NCBI GenBank assembly: GCA_963711315.1
Contig: CAVQDQ010000004.1
Coordinates: 248,001 to 312,000, forward strand
Source of the DNA: PALSA-612 sp963711315
Lineage (GTDB): Bacteria; Actinomycetota; Thermoleophilia; Gaiellales; Gaiellaceae
DNA: 64,000 nt
Direction of reading: 5' to 3'
The notes under the pieces were generated by a model. That model was not told the DNA's origin, searched no databases, and was given only the letters and a program-made list of their open reading frames with translations. Positions 25,783 to 33,302 of the stretch are shown here, in pieces (position 1 is the stretch's first letter; each line of letters starts with the position of its first letter). The position numbers were made by a program, and so were the translations under genes.

Positions 25783-27164
25783 CTCAGTATCCGATCGCAG
25801 GCTCGGTTTCCCGGTCTCGTCGCGGTCGAGCTCCGGGGGGTCGACCTTCGCATAGCGGCGCATCAGCCAGATGTCGAGCACGAGCAGCACCACGTAGAGG
25901 CAGACGAACACGGCGAGGCTGAACACGATCATCGCTGAAGAGACTGCTGGCGAGTTCGCGTCGGCGGTCTTCAGCAGACCCTGGACGATCCACGGCTGCC
26001 GGCCGATCTCGGTCAGCATCCAACCCGCCGTCGCGACGAACGGCAGGAACATCGAAAAAACGCCGTCCAGAGGAACCACCGCGCCCGCTCGAGCCTCGCT
26101 TCCAGAAGAGTGCGCCGACGACGCGACGAGCGACACGAGGCTCCGACGTAGACCATCACCGCATGCTCCAGTAGATCACCCGCACCTGCGGCATGTAGTT
26201 GCCGGGCCCGTACATCGGCTCGTATTGCGCTTGAGCTCAGTCAGCCCCTGAACCTGGCCGTCGAACGAGCCGGTGGCGACCCACGAGAGCAGCGTGCGGA
26301 ATCTGGATCGAGAAGCTCGGCGTCTGGTCGCTCTCGGTGAAGCCGCCGATCTGGATCAGTGAGAATCCGCATGGCTCGCACGTATCCCACTGCGCCTCCG
26401 ACGCCGAGATCTTCATGCTCTGCGCGCTCGTTACGGCCTCGCCGAAGCGGTTGCCGACAACAGGCTGGAGGAACGTGCCGGCACGCCACGATCAGCGCCA
26501 GCTTCGCCGCCTTGCAGGAAGAGGTCGGCGTCCTTGCCGCGAGGAAATGCCAGCAGCAGATCGCCGAGCGCGACGATCGACCCGAAGATCAGGCCGGCGA
26601 GCATCGTGTGCAAGAAGGCGCGAGGCGCGGAGCCGTTCGCAGAAGCGCCCAAACGCTGGTGAGCTGCGCCTCCCCGTCTACGATCTTGTAGCCGACCGGG
26701 TTTGCATCCACGAGTTCGCGACCAGGATGAAGTATGCCGACAGCCACGAGGCCGAGCACCGCGATCCAGAGCGTCGCCAGGTGAGGCGCGGCGAGAGCCG
26801 GTTCCAGCCGAAGATCCAGAGCCCGAGGAACGTGGCCTCGAGCATGAACGCCGCCAGGCCCTCGATCGCGAGCGGGCGCCGAAGACGTTGCCCACGAACT
26901 TCGAGTAGTCGACCAGTTCATCCGAACTGGAACTCCTGGACGAGGCCGGTCGCGACGCCGATCGCGAAGTTGATCAGGAAGAGCGTGCCGAAGAAGTGCG
27001 TCAGCCGCAGCCAGCGCTCGTCCCGCGTCCGATGCCACATCGTCTGCATGACCGCCACGAGTGGCCCCAGTCCGAGCGTCAGCGGGACGAAGAGAAGTGG
27101 TAGATCGAGGTGGTCGCGAACTGTACCCGCGCGAGGTCGACGGTCGAGACGGCAAGGTCAACAC
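25783..27164 (-). pseudogene. cydA: Cytochrome bd ubiquinol oxidase subunit I, many frameshifts
   Basis: Heme-binding subunit I of cytochrome bd, recoverable only by combining frames on the minus strand. In order: VDLARVQFATTSIYHF, VPLTLGLGPLVAVMQTMWHR, THFFGTLFLINFAIGVATGL with VQEFQFG, HLATLWIAVLG, NPVGYKIVDGEAQLTSVWAL, AFLHTMLAGLIFGSIVALG, KISASEAQWDTCEPCGFSLI and finally FVATAGWMLTEIGRQPWIVQ. All expected blocks are present in the right order over a normal length, so nothing large is missing. I count at least eight frame changes. First gene of the cydABDC operon; start taken at the GTG at 27164. Confidence 0.75.
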
Positions 27165-27338
27165 GAGAGTCTCGGAACTCCCGGCGTCCGTCCCGACGCA
27201 CTCCTGCTCACTGTCCGGGCACCTCCATCTGGTGCTGACCTCCCTCGTTGCCCACGTGACTTATTCTCTAGACGAATCGCGCGCGCGTGAGCAGCTGTTC
27301 AAGGCGAGGATGGGCCCGCAGAAGGCCGCCGGAGGAGC

Positions 27339-27914
27339 TGGAAGTTACGAACGCCCAATCCTCCATCCCCGTGACTCTCGGGATGCCTCGTCGGGGCGCA
27401 TGAGCGAGCACGCCGCCGAGTTGATGCGGGCGCAGATCGAGAAGCGTTCGGGGATCAAGACCGAGCTGATCGACGTGGCGAAAGCCGGCGATTCCCGTAG
27501 ACGATGCCGGCGAGTCGGCGAGGGACGCCGAGTTCTCGGAGAAGATGAGCTGGGCGGATGCGCTCTGATCGTTGTCCCTGAGTAGAACCACGGCTACCCC
27601 GGCCCGCTGAAGTAGTCCTCACACCAACCTCAAGGAGTAATCTATAAGGCGGTGGGCGTGGTGGGTCTCTGGCGTGCGTGTTTGGTGGCGCACGGGTAAT
27701 CCAGAATCTCAACCCCGTCATGCGTGAGCTCGGGCTCGTCATGATCTTCTGGGACGTGAACTTCACGACCGTCCAGACGAGGTTCGACGAGTCGGGCGCG
27801 CTCGTCGACGAGTCATTCCTGCCACGCATCGACAAGTTCCTCGACGAGCTCGTCTGGATGGCGGAGACGCTCAGATACGGTCGGTCACACGTCACGATCG
27901 GAGGCTCAGGCTGA
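27339..27914 (+). pseudogene. NADPH-dependent FMN reductase family flavoprotein, broken
   Basis: Flavodoxin-fold reductase of about 190 aa recovered from several frames: EVTNAQSSIPVTLGMPRRG, then SEHAAELMRAQIEKRSGIKT and ELIDVAKAG, DAGESARDAEFSEKMSWADA, IVVPE, and an intact C-terminal half from FGGARVIQNLNPVMRELGLV to MAETLRYGR. Between 27580 and 27650 the expected PEYNHGYPG...LKY block has two tyrosine codons read as TAG and bases missing. Small deletions plus substitutions point to poor sequence or real decay. Divergent from cydA; no clear start codon (CTG at 27339). Confidence 0.72.
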
Positions 27915-27922
27915 CCGGTCCA

Positions 27923-28093
27923 GTGATCTGCCCGCGCTGTGGCTTCGAGATGAATCACCAGGCGTCCAAGCTCGTCCACCCGGTGACCAAGGCCGAAGCG
28001 GAGTCGATGACGCCTGCGCTCGACGGCGTGATCGAGGAAGTATTCGCGTGCCCGAACTGCGGCTGGATCGAGTCGCGGCGCGACGAGTCCTAG
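27923..28093 (+). CDS. Small zinc-ribbon protein (56 aa)
   Basis: A short frame starting GTG-ATC-TGC (MICPRCGFEMNHQASKLVHP) and ending ACPNCGWIESRRDES. The CPRC and CPNC pairs are about 36 residues apart, as in a single zinc ribbon. It begins 8 bp after the FMN reductase stop on the same strand; an in-frame CTG at 27911 overlapping that stop is an alternative start. Function unknown. Confidence 0.65.
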   Translation: MICPRCGFEMNHQASKLVHPVTKAEAESMTPALDGVIEEVFACPNCGWIESRRDES

Positions 28094-28112
28094 GAAGCCC
28101 GATGGCAGCTGC

Positions 28113-29477
28113 CTACGAGTGGGCCGCAGAGCCGGGTGCAGGAGCGAGCCGGGCTGAGACGACATAGGAGACGACGACGGCGACGATGACGAGCGGCATC
28201 AGGGTCAGGCCGTCGGCCTGGAGGAACACAGTCACGATGAGAACGGACGTGAGCGGAAGTCCCAGCATTGCGACCATCATCGCGCCGATACCCATTGCGG
28301 CACCCGCGATCATCGGCAGGCCGGGAAGGTGGGAGAGCGAAATGCCGCCGGCAGCGCCGATGAACAGGCTCGGGAAGATGGGGCCGCCTCGGAAGCTGCT
28401 CAGCGAGAGGCTGTACGCGAGGCCCTTGCAGAGGACAACCATCAGGAGCGCGCCCACGGTCCAGCTGGCGGCGCCTTCGATCAGGCCCGGGAGCTGGTCC
28501 TGTCCCGAGAAGAGCACCTCGGCCGAGCTTCTCCCGGTTACTTCGACGAAGATCAGCACGATCACACCGATCGCGACGCCGACAACGGGTGTCAGCAGCA
28601 CCATTCGGCGTTCGACGGTCGGCTGGAGCAGCAGCGCCAGCCGCTTGATGCCGGCGCCGAGGATCGCCGCGATGACGCCGATCACGATCGCCCACAGAAA
28701 CTCGGACACACGGGGGCTGCCGGCCGGAGGGATGTCCGGGACCGCGAGCGAGAAGGTGCCGAGGCCGGTCCAGTTGTCGAGCCCGATGAAGATCAGCGAG
28801 CCGACACCGGCAGCGAGCAGCCCGGGCGCGAGCACCACTCCGAGCATCGCGCCGCCGATCCCGGCCACCTCCATCATCAGGAACGCGGCCGGAAGAGGCG
28901 AGCCGAAGAGCGTGCTGATCGCGGCGAAGCTCCCGGCGGCGCCGATCACGGTACTGGCCATCTCAGGCGCGTCGCGCTTGACCAGGTGGACGGCGAGGAC
29001 TCCGAGGCCGCTGCCGATCGCGATCAGAGGCGCCTCCGGGCCAAGGACGACCCCGAGGCTGAGGGTCGCGAACGAGGCAATGACGATCCCCGGGAGCTCG
29101 ATCGGCGGCACGGGTCCGGATGCCTTGAACCCCTCCGCCGGCTTGTGCCCTGCCGTTCCCGGCAGGTACCGGATCGTGAGCGCCACCAGCAGGCCGCTCA
29201 GTGCAAGCAGCGGAATCGACCACCAGACAGGCTGGCTTTCGAAGCCGAGGTCGCCGGGCAGGGTGTCGTATAGGTACTGCTGCAGCTCGGTGAAACCCTC
29301 GAGAAAGAAGTACGCGGCCGCCGCCACCGGCACACCGATCATCGCGCCGAACAGGAGCAGCACGAGGTACGAGCGGCTTTGGAGAAGCTCGAGCGGACTC
29401 GGCGTAGCCTGTGTCGATGGCGCCGTGTTCGCTTCGGGGTGGCCCTCCTGTTCCACAGTCGTTCTCCCTTGATCCAA
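28113..29477 (-). CDS. ClC-family chloride channel/transporter
   Basis: Integral membrane protein of 454 aa with the three chloride-coordinating segments of the family: VLGPEAPLIAIGSG (a GxEAP variant of the usual GxEGP), GSFAAISTLFGSPLPAAFLM and SFRGGPIFPSLFIGAAGG. It lacks C-terminal CBS domains. Family members are Cl- channels or H+/Cl- antiporters; in enteric bacteria the antiporter form supports acid resistance. The first 30 residues form a polar cytoplasmic tail. Confidence 0.9.
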   Translation of the reverse strand: MDQGRTTVEQEGHPEANTAPSTQATPSPLELLQSRSYLVLLLFGAMIGVPVAAAAYFFLEGFTELQQYLYDTLPGDLGFESQPVWWSIPLLALSGLLVALTIRYLPGTAGHKPAEGFKASGPVPPIELPGIVIASFATLSLGVVLGPEAPLIAIGSGLGVLAVHLVKRDAPEMASTVIGAAGSFAAISTLFGSPLPAAFLMMEVAGIGGAMLGVVLAPGLLAAGVGSLIFIGLDNWTGLGTFSLAVPDIPPAGSPRVSEFLWAIVIGVIAAILGAGIKRLALLLQPTVERRMVLLTPVVGVAIGVIVLIFVEVTGRSSAEVLFSGQDQLPGLIEGAASWTVGALLMVVLCKGLAYSLSLSSFRGGPIFPSLFIGAAGGISLSHLPGLPMIAGAAMGIGAMMVAMLGLPLTSVLIVTVFLQADGLTLMPLVIVAVVVSYVVSARLAPAPGSAAHS

Positions 29478-29522
29478 TCAGATGAGCCGCGGTGACGATG
29501 CTGAAGCCATAGAGTCCCGACT

Positions 29523-30395
29523 CTGGCCGAAGTTCTCGCACTCGTCGCAGCGTTCCTGTTTGCCGTCGCCGCGACCCTTCAGCAGAAGGGAGCCCTCGAT
29601 CTCGGGATCTCGCCGGACAACCTGCGCGCCTTCGCCAGGCTGGCGGCAAGCCGCTGGTGGCTCGTGGGCAGCGGCGCGCTGCTCGTCGGCTACGTCGTGC
29701 AGGCGATCGCGCTCGACGACGGGCGGCTCGCGATCATCCAGCCGCTGCTCGTGTCGACGGTCGTGTTCGCGCTACCGCTTGGGTACTTCCTGACCGCACA
29801 GGAAGTTGGCCTCCGCCAGATCGTCGGCGCGGCGGTGGTCGTCCTCGGGCTGGCGATATACGCGATCTTCGGCGATCCGGCGGGCGGAAACGAGAACGCG
29901 CCGAACGACGAGTGGGCGATCGCCCTCGGCATCCTCGGAGTCGTGTGCGTGATCCTCTACGTGGCAGCTCGCAGAAGCGATTCTGTGCGGCAAGCCGCAT
30001 TCTACGGCGTTATCTCGGGGATCCTCTTCGGTGTGTCTGCCTGCCTCGTCAAGCCGACGCTGGAGGCGCTTCACGACGGCGGGGTTTCGGACGTGCTGTC
30101 CCACTGGGAGTTCTACGGGATGGCGATCACCGGCATCGTGGCGTTCCTCGTCCAGCAGATCTCGCTGAGCGCCGGCTACCTCGCCACCTCCGTCGCGACG
30201 GTATCGGTGTCCAACCCGATCATTTCTGTTGCGCTCGGGGTCTTGCTCTTCGACGAGCGCCTGAGCCGACCGGCGTGGCACGTCGTGGTCGCCGTCTGTG
30301 GACTCGCCCTCGCGATGCTCGGCGCGGTGATGATCTCGATCGCGCGCGAGAAGCATCGGGACCCCGTCGCGGAGCCGGTCCTCGCCGGCTCATAA
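29523..30395 (+). CDS. DMT-family (EamA-like) transporter
   Basis: Membrane protein of about 290 aa with nine to ten helices, beginning LAEVLALVAAFLFAVAATLQ and QKGALDLGIS and ending IAREKHRDPVAEP. Conserved DMT segments include AIIQPLLVSTVVFALPLGYF and VATVSVSNPIISVALGVLLF. An ATG occurs only at 29664, but family-like sequence extends to a CTG at 29523, just after an in-frame TGA at 29502; I use the CTG, which may be a miscalled GTG. Substrate unknown. Confidence 0.8.
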   Translation: MAEVLALVAAFLFAVAATLQQKGALDLGISPDNLRAFARLAASRWWLVGSGALLVGYVVQAIALDDGRLAIIQPLLVSTVVFALPLGYFLTAQEVGLRQIVGAAVVVLGLAIYAIFGDPAGGNENAPNDEWAIALGILGVVCVILYVAARRSDSVRQAAFYGVISGILFGVSACLVKPTLEALHDGGVSDVLSHWEFYGMAITGIVAFLVQQISLSAGYLATSVATVSVSNPIISVALGVLLFDERLSRPAWHVVVAVCGLALAMLGAVMISIAREKHRDPVAEPVLAGS

Positions 30396-30485
30396 GCGTT
30401 GTATTCGATGTCCCGGTGAGCGTCGTAGACACCGCTGTGTGCATCATGATCCTGCTCACGGTGCGAGGGTAGGCCGCGACCGACG

Positions 30486-30702
30486 TTGTCCCGGAATCGG
30501 AGAACCTCTGGGCGGCGCCGTTTGCAGCAGCGGCGCCGGCGTTCCGGTGGCCAGCTGATCGCCAACGGACGCATTCCCCTCGGCGCGCCGGTGGGAAAGA
30601 CCGCGGTGGTGGCAAAGGCCGTAACGCCCGGGCCCTCGCCTGTAGCGAAGACCGCAGTAGTAGCCGCGGCCGTCACGCCTGGACGGGGTCGCCGGCGGAT
30701 CT
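30486..30702 (+). pseudogene. Fused remnant of DUF6325 C-terminus and the repeat peptide
   Basis: A near-copy of parts of 32950-33252. It contains the DUF6325 end (SGGQLIANGRIP) joined in frame to the second half of the small peptide (GAPVGKTAVVAKAVTPG, then PSPVAKTAVVAAAVTPGRGR ending RRI), with the intervening stop, spacer and peptide start deleted. The DNA upstream (GAACCTCTGGGCGGCGCCGT) also matches the DUF6325 gene, in another frame. Partial duplication followed by deletion is the simplest reading; the fused frame is still open. Confidence 0.7.
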
Positions 30703-30740
30703 AGCTTCACCAGGCATTCGCGCCTGGAAAGTGCACAACC

Positions 30741-31196
30741 TCAACCGCGCATGTTTTCGAGCCGTTCGAGGCGCTGGTCGATGCTATCCAGCCGAGACTC
30801 GATCCGCGCCTCGGCATCATCCTCCTCCGTCTCTTTGGCGATCTCCCGCTCCTGGGCCGCTCGTGCGACGAAGGTTGAGGTGATCGCGGCAATGACGATG
30901 GTCAGGACGGCGATGCCCTCGAGCATTACGAAAGCGGCAATGATGCGTCCGGAGGGGTTCTTCGGCGTTACGTCGCCATAACCCACGGTTGTCACCGTCT
31001 GCATGGCCCACCACATGCCGACCCAGACGTTCGAGTACTCCTCGTGGTCGAGCACCCGCATCAGAACTCCGCTCACGACGACGACCATCGCAGTTGCCGT
31101 GACGATGACACTGGCAGCAGTCCGCACAGAGGGAGGCTCACGCAGGAAGCGCGACATGCGGCGCTCGATGGGATTGGGGGGCTTTACTCGTGGCAT
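30741..31196 (-). CDS. Potassium channel protein, two-helix type
   Basis: Small K+ channel of 151 aa: basic N-terminus, TM1 (VIVTATAMVVVVSGVLMRVL), pore with filter TVTTVGYGDVTPKNPSGR, TM2 (VMLEGIAVLTIVIAAITSTF) and a C-terminal coiled coil (RIESRLDSIDQRLERLENMR). Same plan as 5824-6282 but only the filter region is closely similar. No regulatory RCK domain. Confidence 0.87.
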   Translation of the reverse strand: MPRVKPPNPIERRMSRFLREPPSVRTAASVIVTATAMVVVVSGVLMRVLDHEEYSNVWVGMWWAMQTVTTVGYGDVTPKNPSGRIIAAFVMLEGIAVLTIVIAAITSTFVARAAQEREIAKETEEDDAEARIESRLDSIDQRLERLENMRG

Positions 31197-31248
31197 AGGG
31201 GGCTCCTGTTAGGGCAGCGTTCGCCTAACGCACAGGCAAAACGGGTAG

Positions 31249-32259
31249 TCACGCTGAGGCGGGGTTGGATCGGAGCCGGCGTCGTCGACGGCGTAACCAG
31301 CGGTAGCCGAACCAGCCGAGCGTGATCAGCGCGGAGATGGCGATGAGCAGAATGCCCGCGCTGGCCCACTTGCCACCACCGATATCGGCACCGGTCAACA
31401 GCACGATGAGTGCGACCACGACCGGCGCGGCGATCAGTAGCGCCATGCGGATCAGGCCGGCGGACATCGCTATCCGCACGGTCGGGGACGTTTGCACCGT
31501 GACTCCGGTCTCCGCCGTCTTTCTCGCCGCGTAGAACGTTGTTGCTCGTCGACCCATCAGAAGCCCGCTCTTTCTGAACGCCCAGCCCATGTAGGGGACC
31601 CACACCAGGGGCAGCACGAGCCCAACCAGAAGCACGGCTCCAAGCAACGCGTACTGGAACCAGGCGCGTAAGCGGCTCGGCTTCTCGTCACCCGCGGCGC
31701 CCATCAGCCCGAGCATGAACGCCATACGTTTGATCATGCTCCAGCGGCTGCCACGTGGAAGCTTTTTCCCTTCGCGCCGTTTGGGATCCCGCGCCATCTT
31801 TGCCAGCGCAGCGCTTGCGTCGTCGGTGGACCCGTACGCACCCTGGATCACGAGCAGGTCGGCGGCACGCATCTGATCACTCGGCGCATAGCCGTTGATC
31901 GCCGCCACCTCCAGCGCCATCTGCGCCTGGGAGAGCAGCGCGGCGCAAAACGCGACCGGAATGAGAATGATGAACGGCCCGCCGACGAATGCTCCCTCTG
32001 TCATCGACACGCGCGTCTGGTGCTCGATCACGAGCCGCTCGAGGTCGCCCGGACCGGCGTCGGGATTCGCACTCCGGAGTTTCTCGACCGCGGCCGAGGC
32101 TCTCGGCCCGAAGCGCTTCAGCGACCAGATCGCAAGGTGCTCGGGCATGTACTGCGGATCTGCCCACAGGATCCGAAGCAAAGCGGGAGCCTCGAAAACC
32201 GCTTCCTCTCCAGCGTCTTCGTCCTGAGGCACAGCGGTCGCTTGACCATCACGCGTCAC
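31249..32259 (-). CDS. Membrane protein, possibly EcsC-like, unknown function
   Basis: 336 aa. An N-terminal polar part (ADPQYMPEHLAIWSLKRFGP) precedes a first hydrophobic segment FIILIPVAFCAALLSQAQMA followed by LEVAAINGY, which resembles the EcsC-type pattern of a hydrophobic hairpin and an AxxYGY motif. Three to four helices follow and the C-terminus is very basic (RWLRRRRRRLRSN). The EcsC link is tentative. Divergent from the small-protein cluster at 32381. Confidence 0.7.
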   Translation of the reverse strand: MTRDGQATAVPQDEDAGEEAVFEAPALLRILWADPQYMPEHLAIWSLKRFGPRASAAVEKLRSANPDAGPGDLERLVIEHQTRVSMTEGAFVGGPFIILIPVAFCAALLSQAQMALEVAAINGYAPSDQMRAADLLVIQGAYGSTDDASAALAKMARDPKRREGKKLPRGSRWSMIKRMAFMLGLMGAAGDEKPSRLRAWFQYALLGAVLLVGLVLPLVWVPYMGWAFRKSGLLMGRRATTFYAARKTAETGVTVQTSPTVRIAMSAGLIRMALLIAAPVVVALIVLLTGADIGGGKWASAGILLIAISALITLGWFGYRWLRRRRRRLRSNPASA

Positions 32260-32380
32260 CAGAAGTCGTCACCGCCCGCTTCGGTTGGCATCGATTGGGA
32301 ATCTTAGGGCGTGGGCTCGGGGGATTGTATTGTCCGTGACGGGCCTACGACATCGTCGCACTACGACCGGAGGTGGTTTG

Positions 32381-32584
32381 ATGCTTCTCGCTGCAAACGG
32401 GTGGTGGCTCTGGACGACTCTCGCGATCGTGGTCTGGATCCTCCTCGCATTCTGGCCTGCGCGTGTCGCATCTCGGAAGGGCCGCAGCTTTTTCGGCTAC
32501 TTCATTTTCAGCCTGTTCTTCTTCCCGGCGGCCCTGATCGTCGCGTACGTGGTCTCTGACAAGACGGCTGCGGCAACCGCGTAA
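32381..32584 (+). CDS. Small two-helix membrane protein (67 aa)
   Basis: Starts MLLAANGWWLWTTLAIVVWI with GGAGG eight bases before the ATG. Two hydrophobic helices flank the basic loop ARVASRKGRSFFGYF; the protein ends VSDKTAAATA. It is the first gene of the plus-strand cluster with DUF6325, the repeat peptide and the methyltransferase, with 15 bp to the next gene. Family not recognised. Confidence 0.72.
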   Translation: MLLAANGWWLWTTLAIVVWILLAFWPARVASRKGRSFFGYFIFSLFFFPAALIVAYVVSDKTAAATA

Positions 32585-32599
32585 TTGAAAGGGGGTTTC

Positions 32600-33085
32600 A
32601 TGACCGACATCACGATTGAGCCTGCAGAGCAGGAGACGGATCTCGACTCACTGGGTCCCGTCGACTACCTGGTGGTGGAGTTTCCCGCAGGAGCGAGCAA
32701 CTTCACGGGCGAGATGGCCAAAGAGCTGCTGGCGTTGGTCGACGCCGGAACCATCCGCGTGATCGACGTGCTGATCCTGACCAAGGACGAGGACGGCAAC
32801 ATTGACGCAATGGAGCTTTCCGACATCGAGGAGCTCGGAGAGCTACAGGCACTCGAGGCTCAGCTGGCGGAGCTGTTGGCCGCCGATGACGTCGTACACC
32901 TGGCCGCGGCCATGGAACCGGGAAGCACGGCCGGAGTGCTGATCTGGGAGAACCTCTGGGCGGCGCCGTTTGCAGCAGCAGCGCGGCGCTCCGGTGGCCA
33001 GCTGATCGCCAACGGACGCATTCCCATTCAGGCGATCATCGCCTCCATCGAGGCCGATGCAGCGTCTACGACTGAAGGAGGTTGA
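32600..33085 (+). CDS. DUF6325 family protein
   Basis: 161 aa starting MTDITIEPAEQETDLDSLGP. Typical DUF6325 segments are VDYLVVEFPAGASNFTGEMA, GTIRVIDVLILTKDEDGNI, GVLIWENLWAAPFAAAARRS and GGQLIANGRIP. The family is related to DUF1269 (compare the N-terminus of 44497-47395) and often accompanies small SHOCT or hydrophobic peptides in actinobacteria, with no known function. RBS GGGGG six bases upstream of the ATG. The repeat-peptide gene follows 2 bp after its stop. Confidence 0.85.
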   Translation: MTDITIEPAEQETDLDSLGPVDYLVVEFPAGASNFTGEMAKELLALVDAGTIRVIDVLILTKDEDGNIDAMELSDIEELGELQALEAQLAELLAADDVVHLAAAMEPGSTAGVLIWENLWAAPFAAAARRSGGQLIANGRIPIQAIIASIEADAASTTEGG

Positions 33086-33087
33086 AC

Positions 33088-33252
33088 ATGCCGCTCAGAC
33101 CAGGACGTGCAGGGAGAGTCGGTGTCGTCGGCGCGCCAGTGGCAAAGACCGCCGTCGTGGCGAAGGCCGTCACGCCCGGACCGTCGCCTGTAGCGAAGAC
33201 GGCAGTAGTGGCCGCGGCCGTCACGCCTGGACGGGGTCGCCGGCGGATCTAG
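33088..33252 (+). CDS. 54-aa peptide with tandem repeat and Arg/Gly motifs
   Basis: The frame begins MPLRPGRAGRVGVVGAPVAK. The core is a 15-residue unit, PVAKTAVVAxAVTPG, present twice with PS between. The ends carry GRAGR and PGRGRRRI. AAGGAGG seven bases before the ATG is a strong ribosome-binding site. It lies between DUF6325 and a methyltransferase made of a PqqD-like and a PRMT-like domain. GR and GRGR motifs are classic protein-arginine-methyltransferase targets, so it is a candidate substrate; hydrophobic TAVVA-type peptides also accompany DUF6325 elsewhere, so a membrane or structural role is an alternative. Confidence 0.72.
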   Translation: MPLRPGRAGRVGVVGAPVAKTAVVAKAVTPGPSPVAKTAVVAAAVTPGRGRRRI

Positions 33253-33302
33253 CGCGCCATCGTCGGCACCAACACATACTTCGGCCAGAAGGATCGAACA
33301 CC

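Noticed and set aside
24722..27164. In-frame cydA-cydB and cydB-cydD continuity as true gene fusions
   Set aside because: The genes are full of indels, the cydB start codon reads ATC and frames change many times; lost stops are better explained by the same errors.
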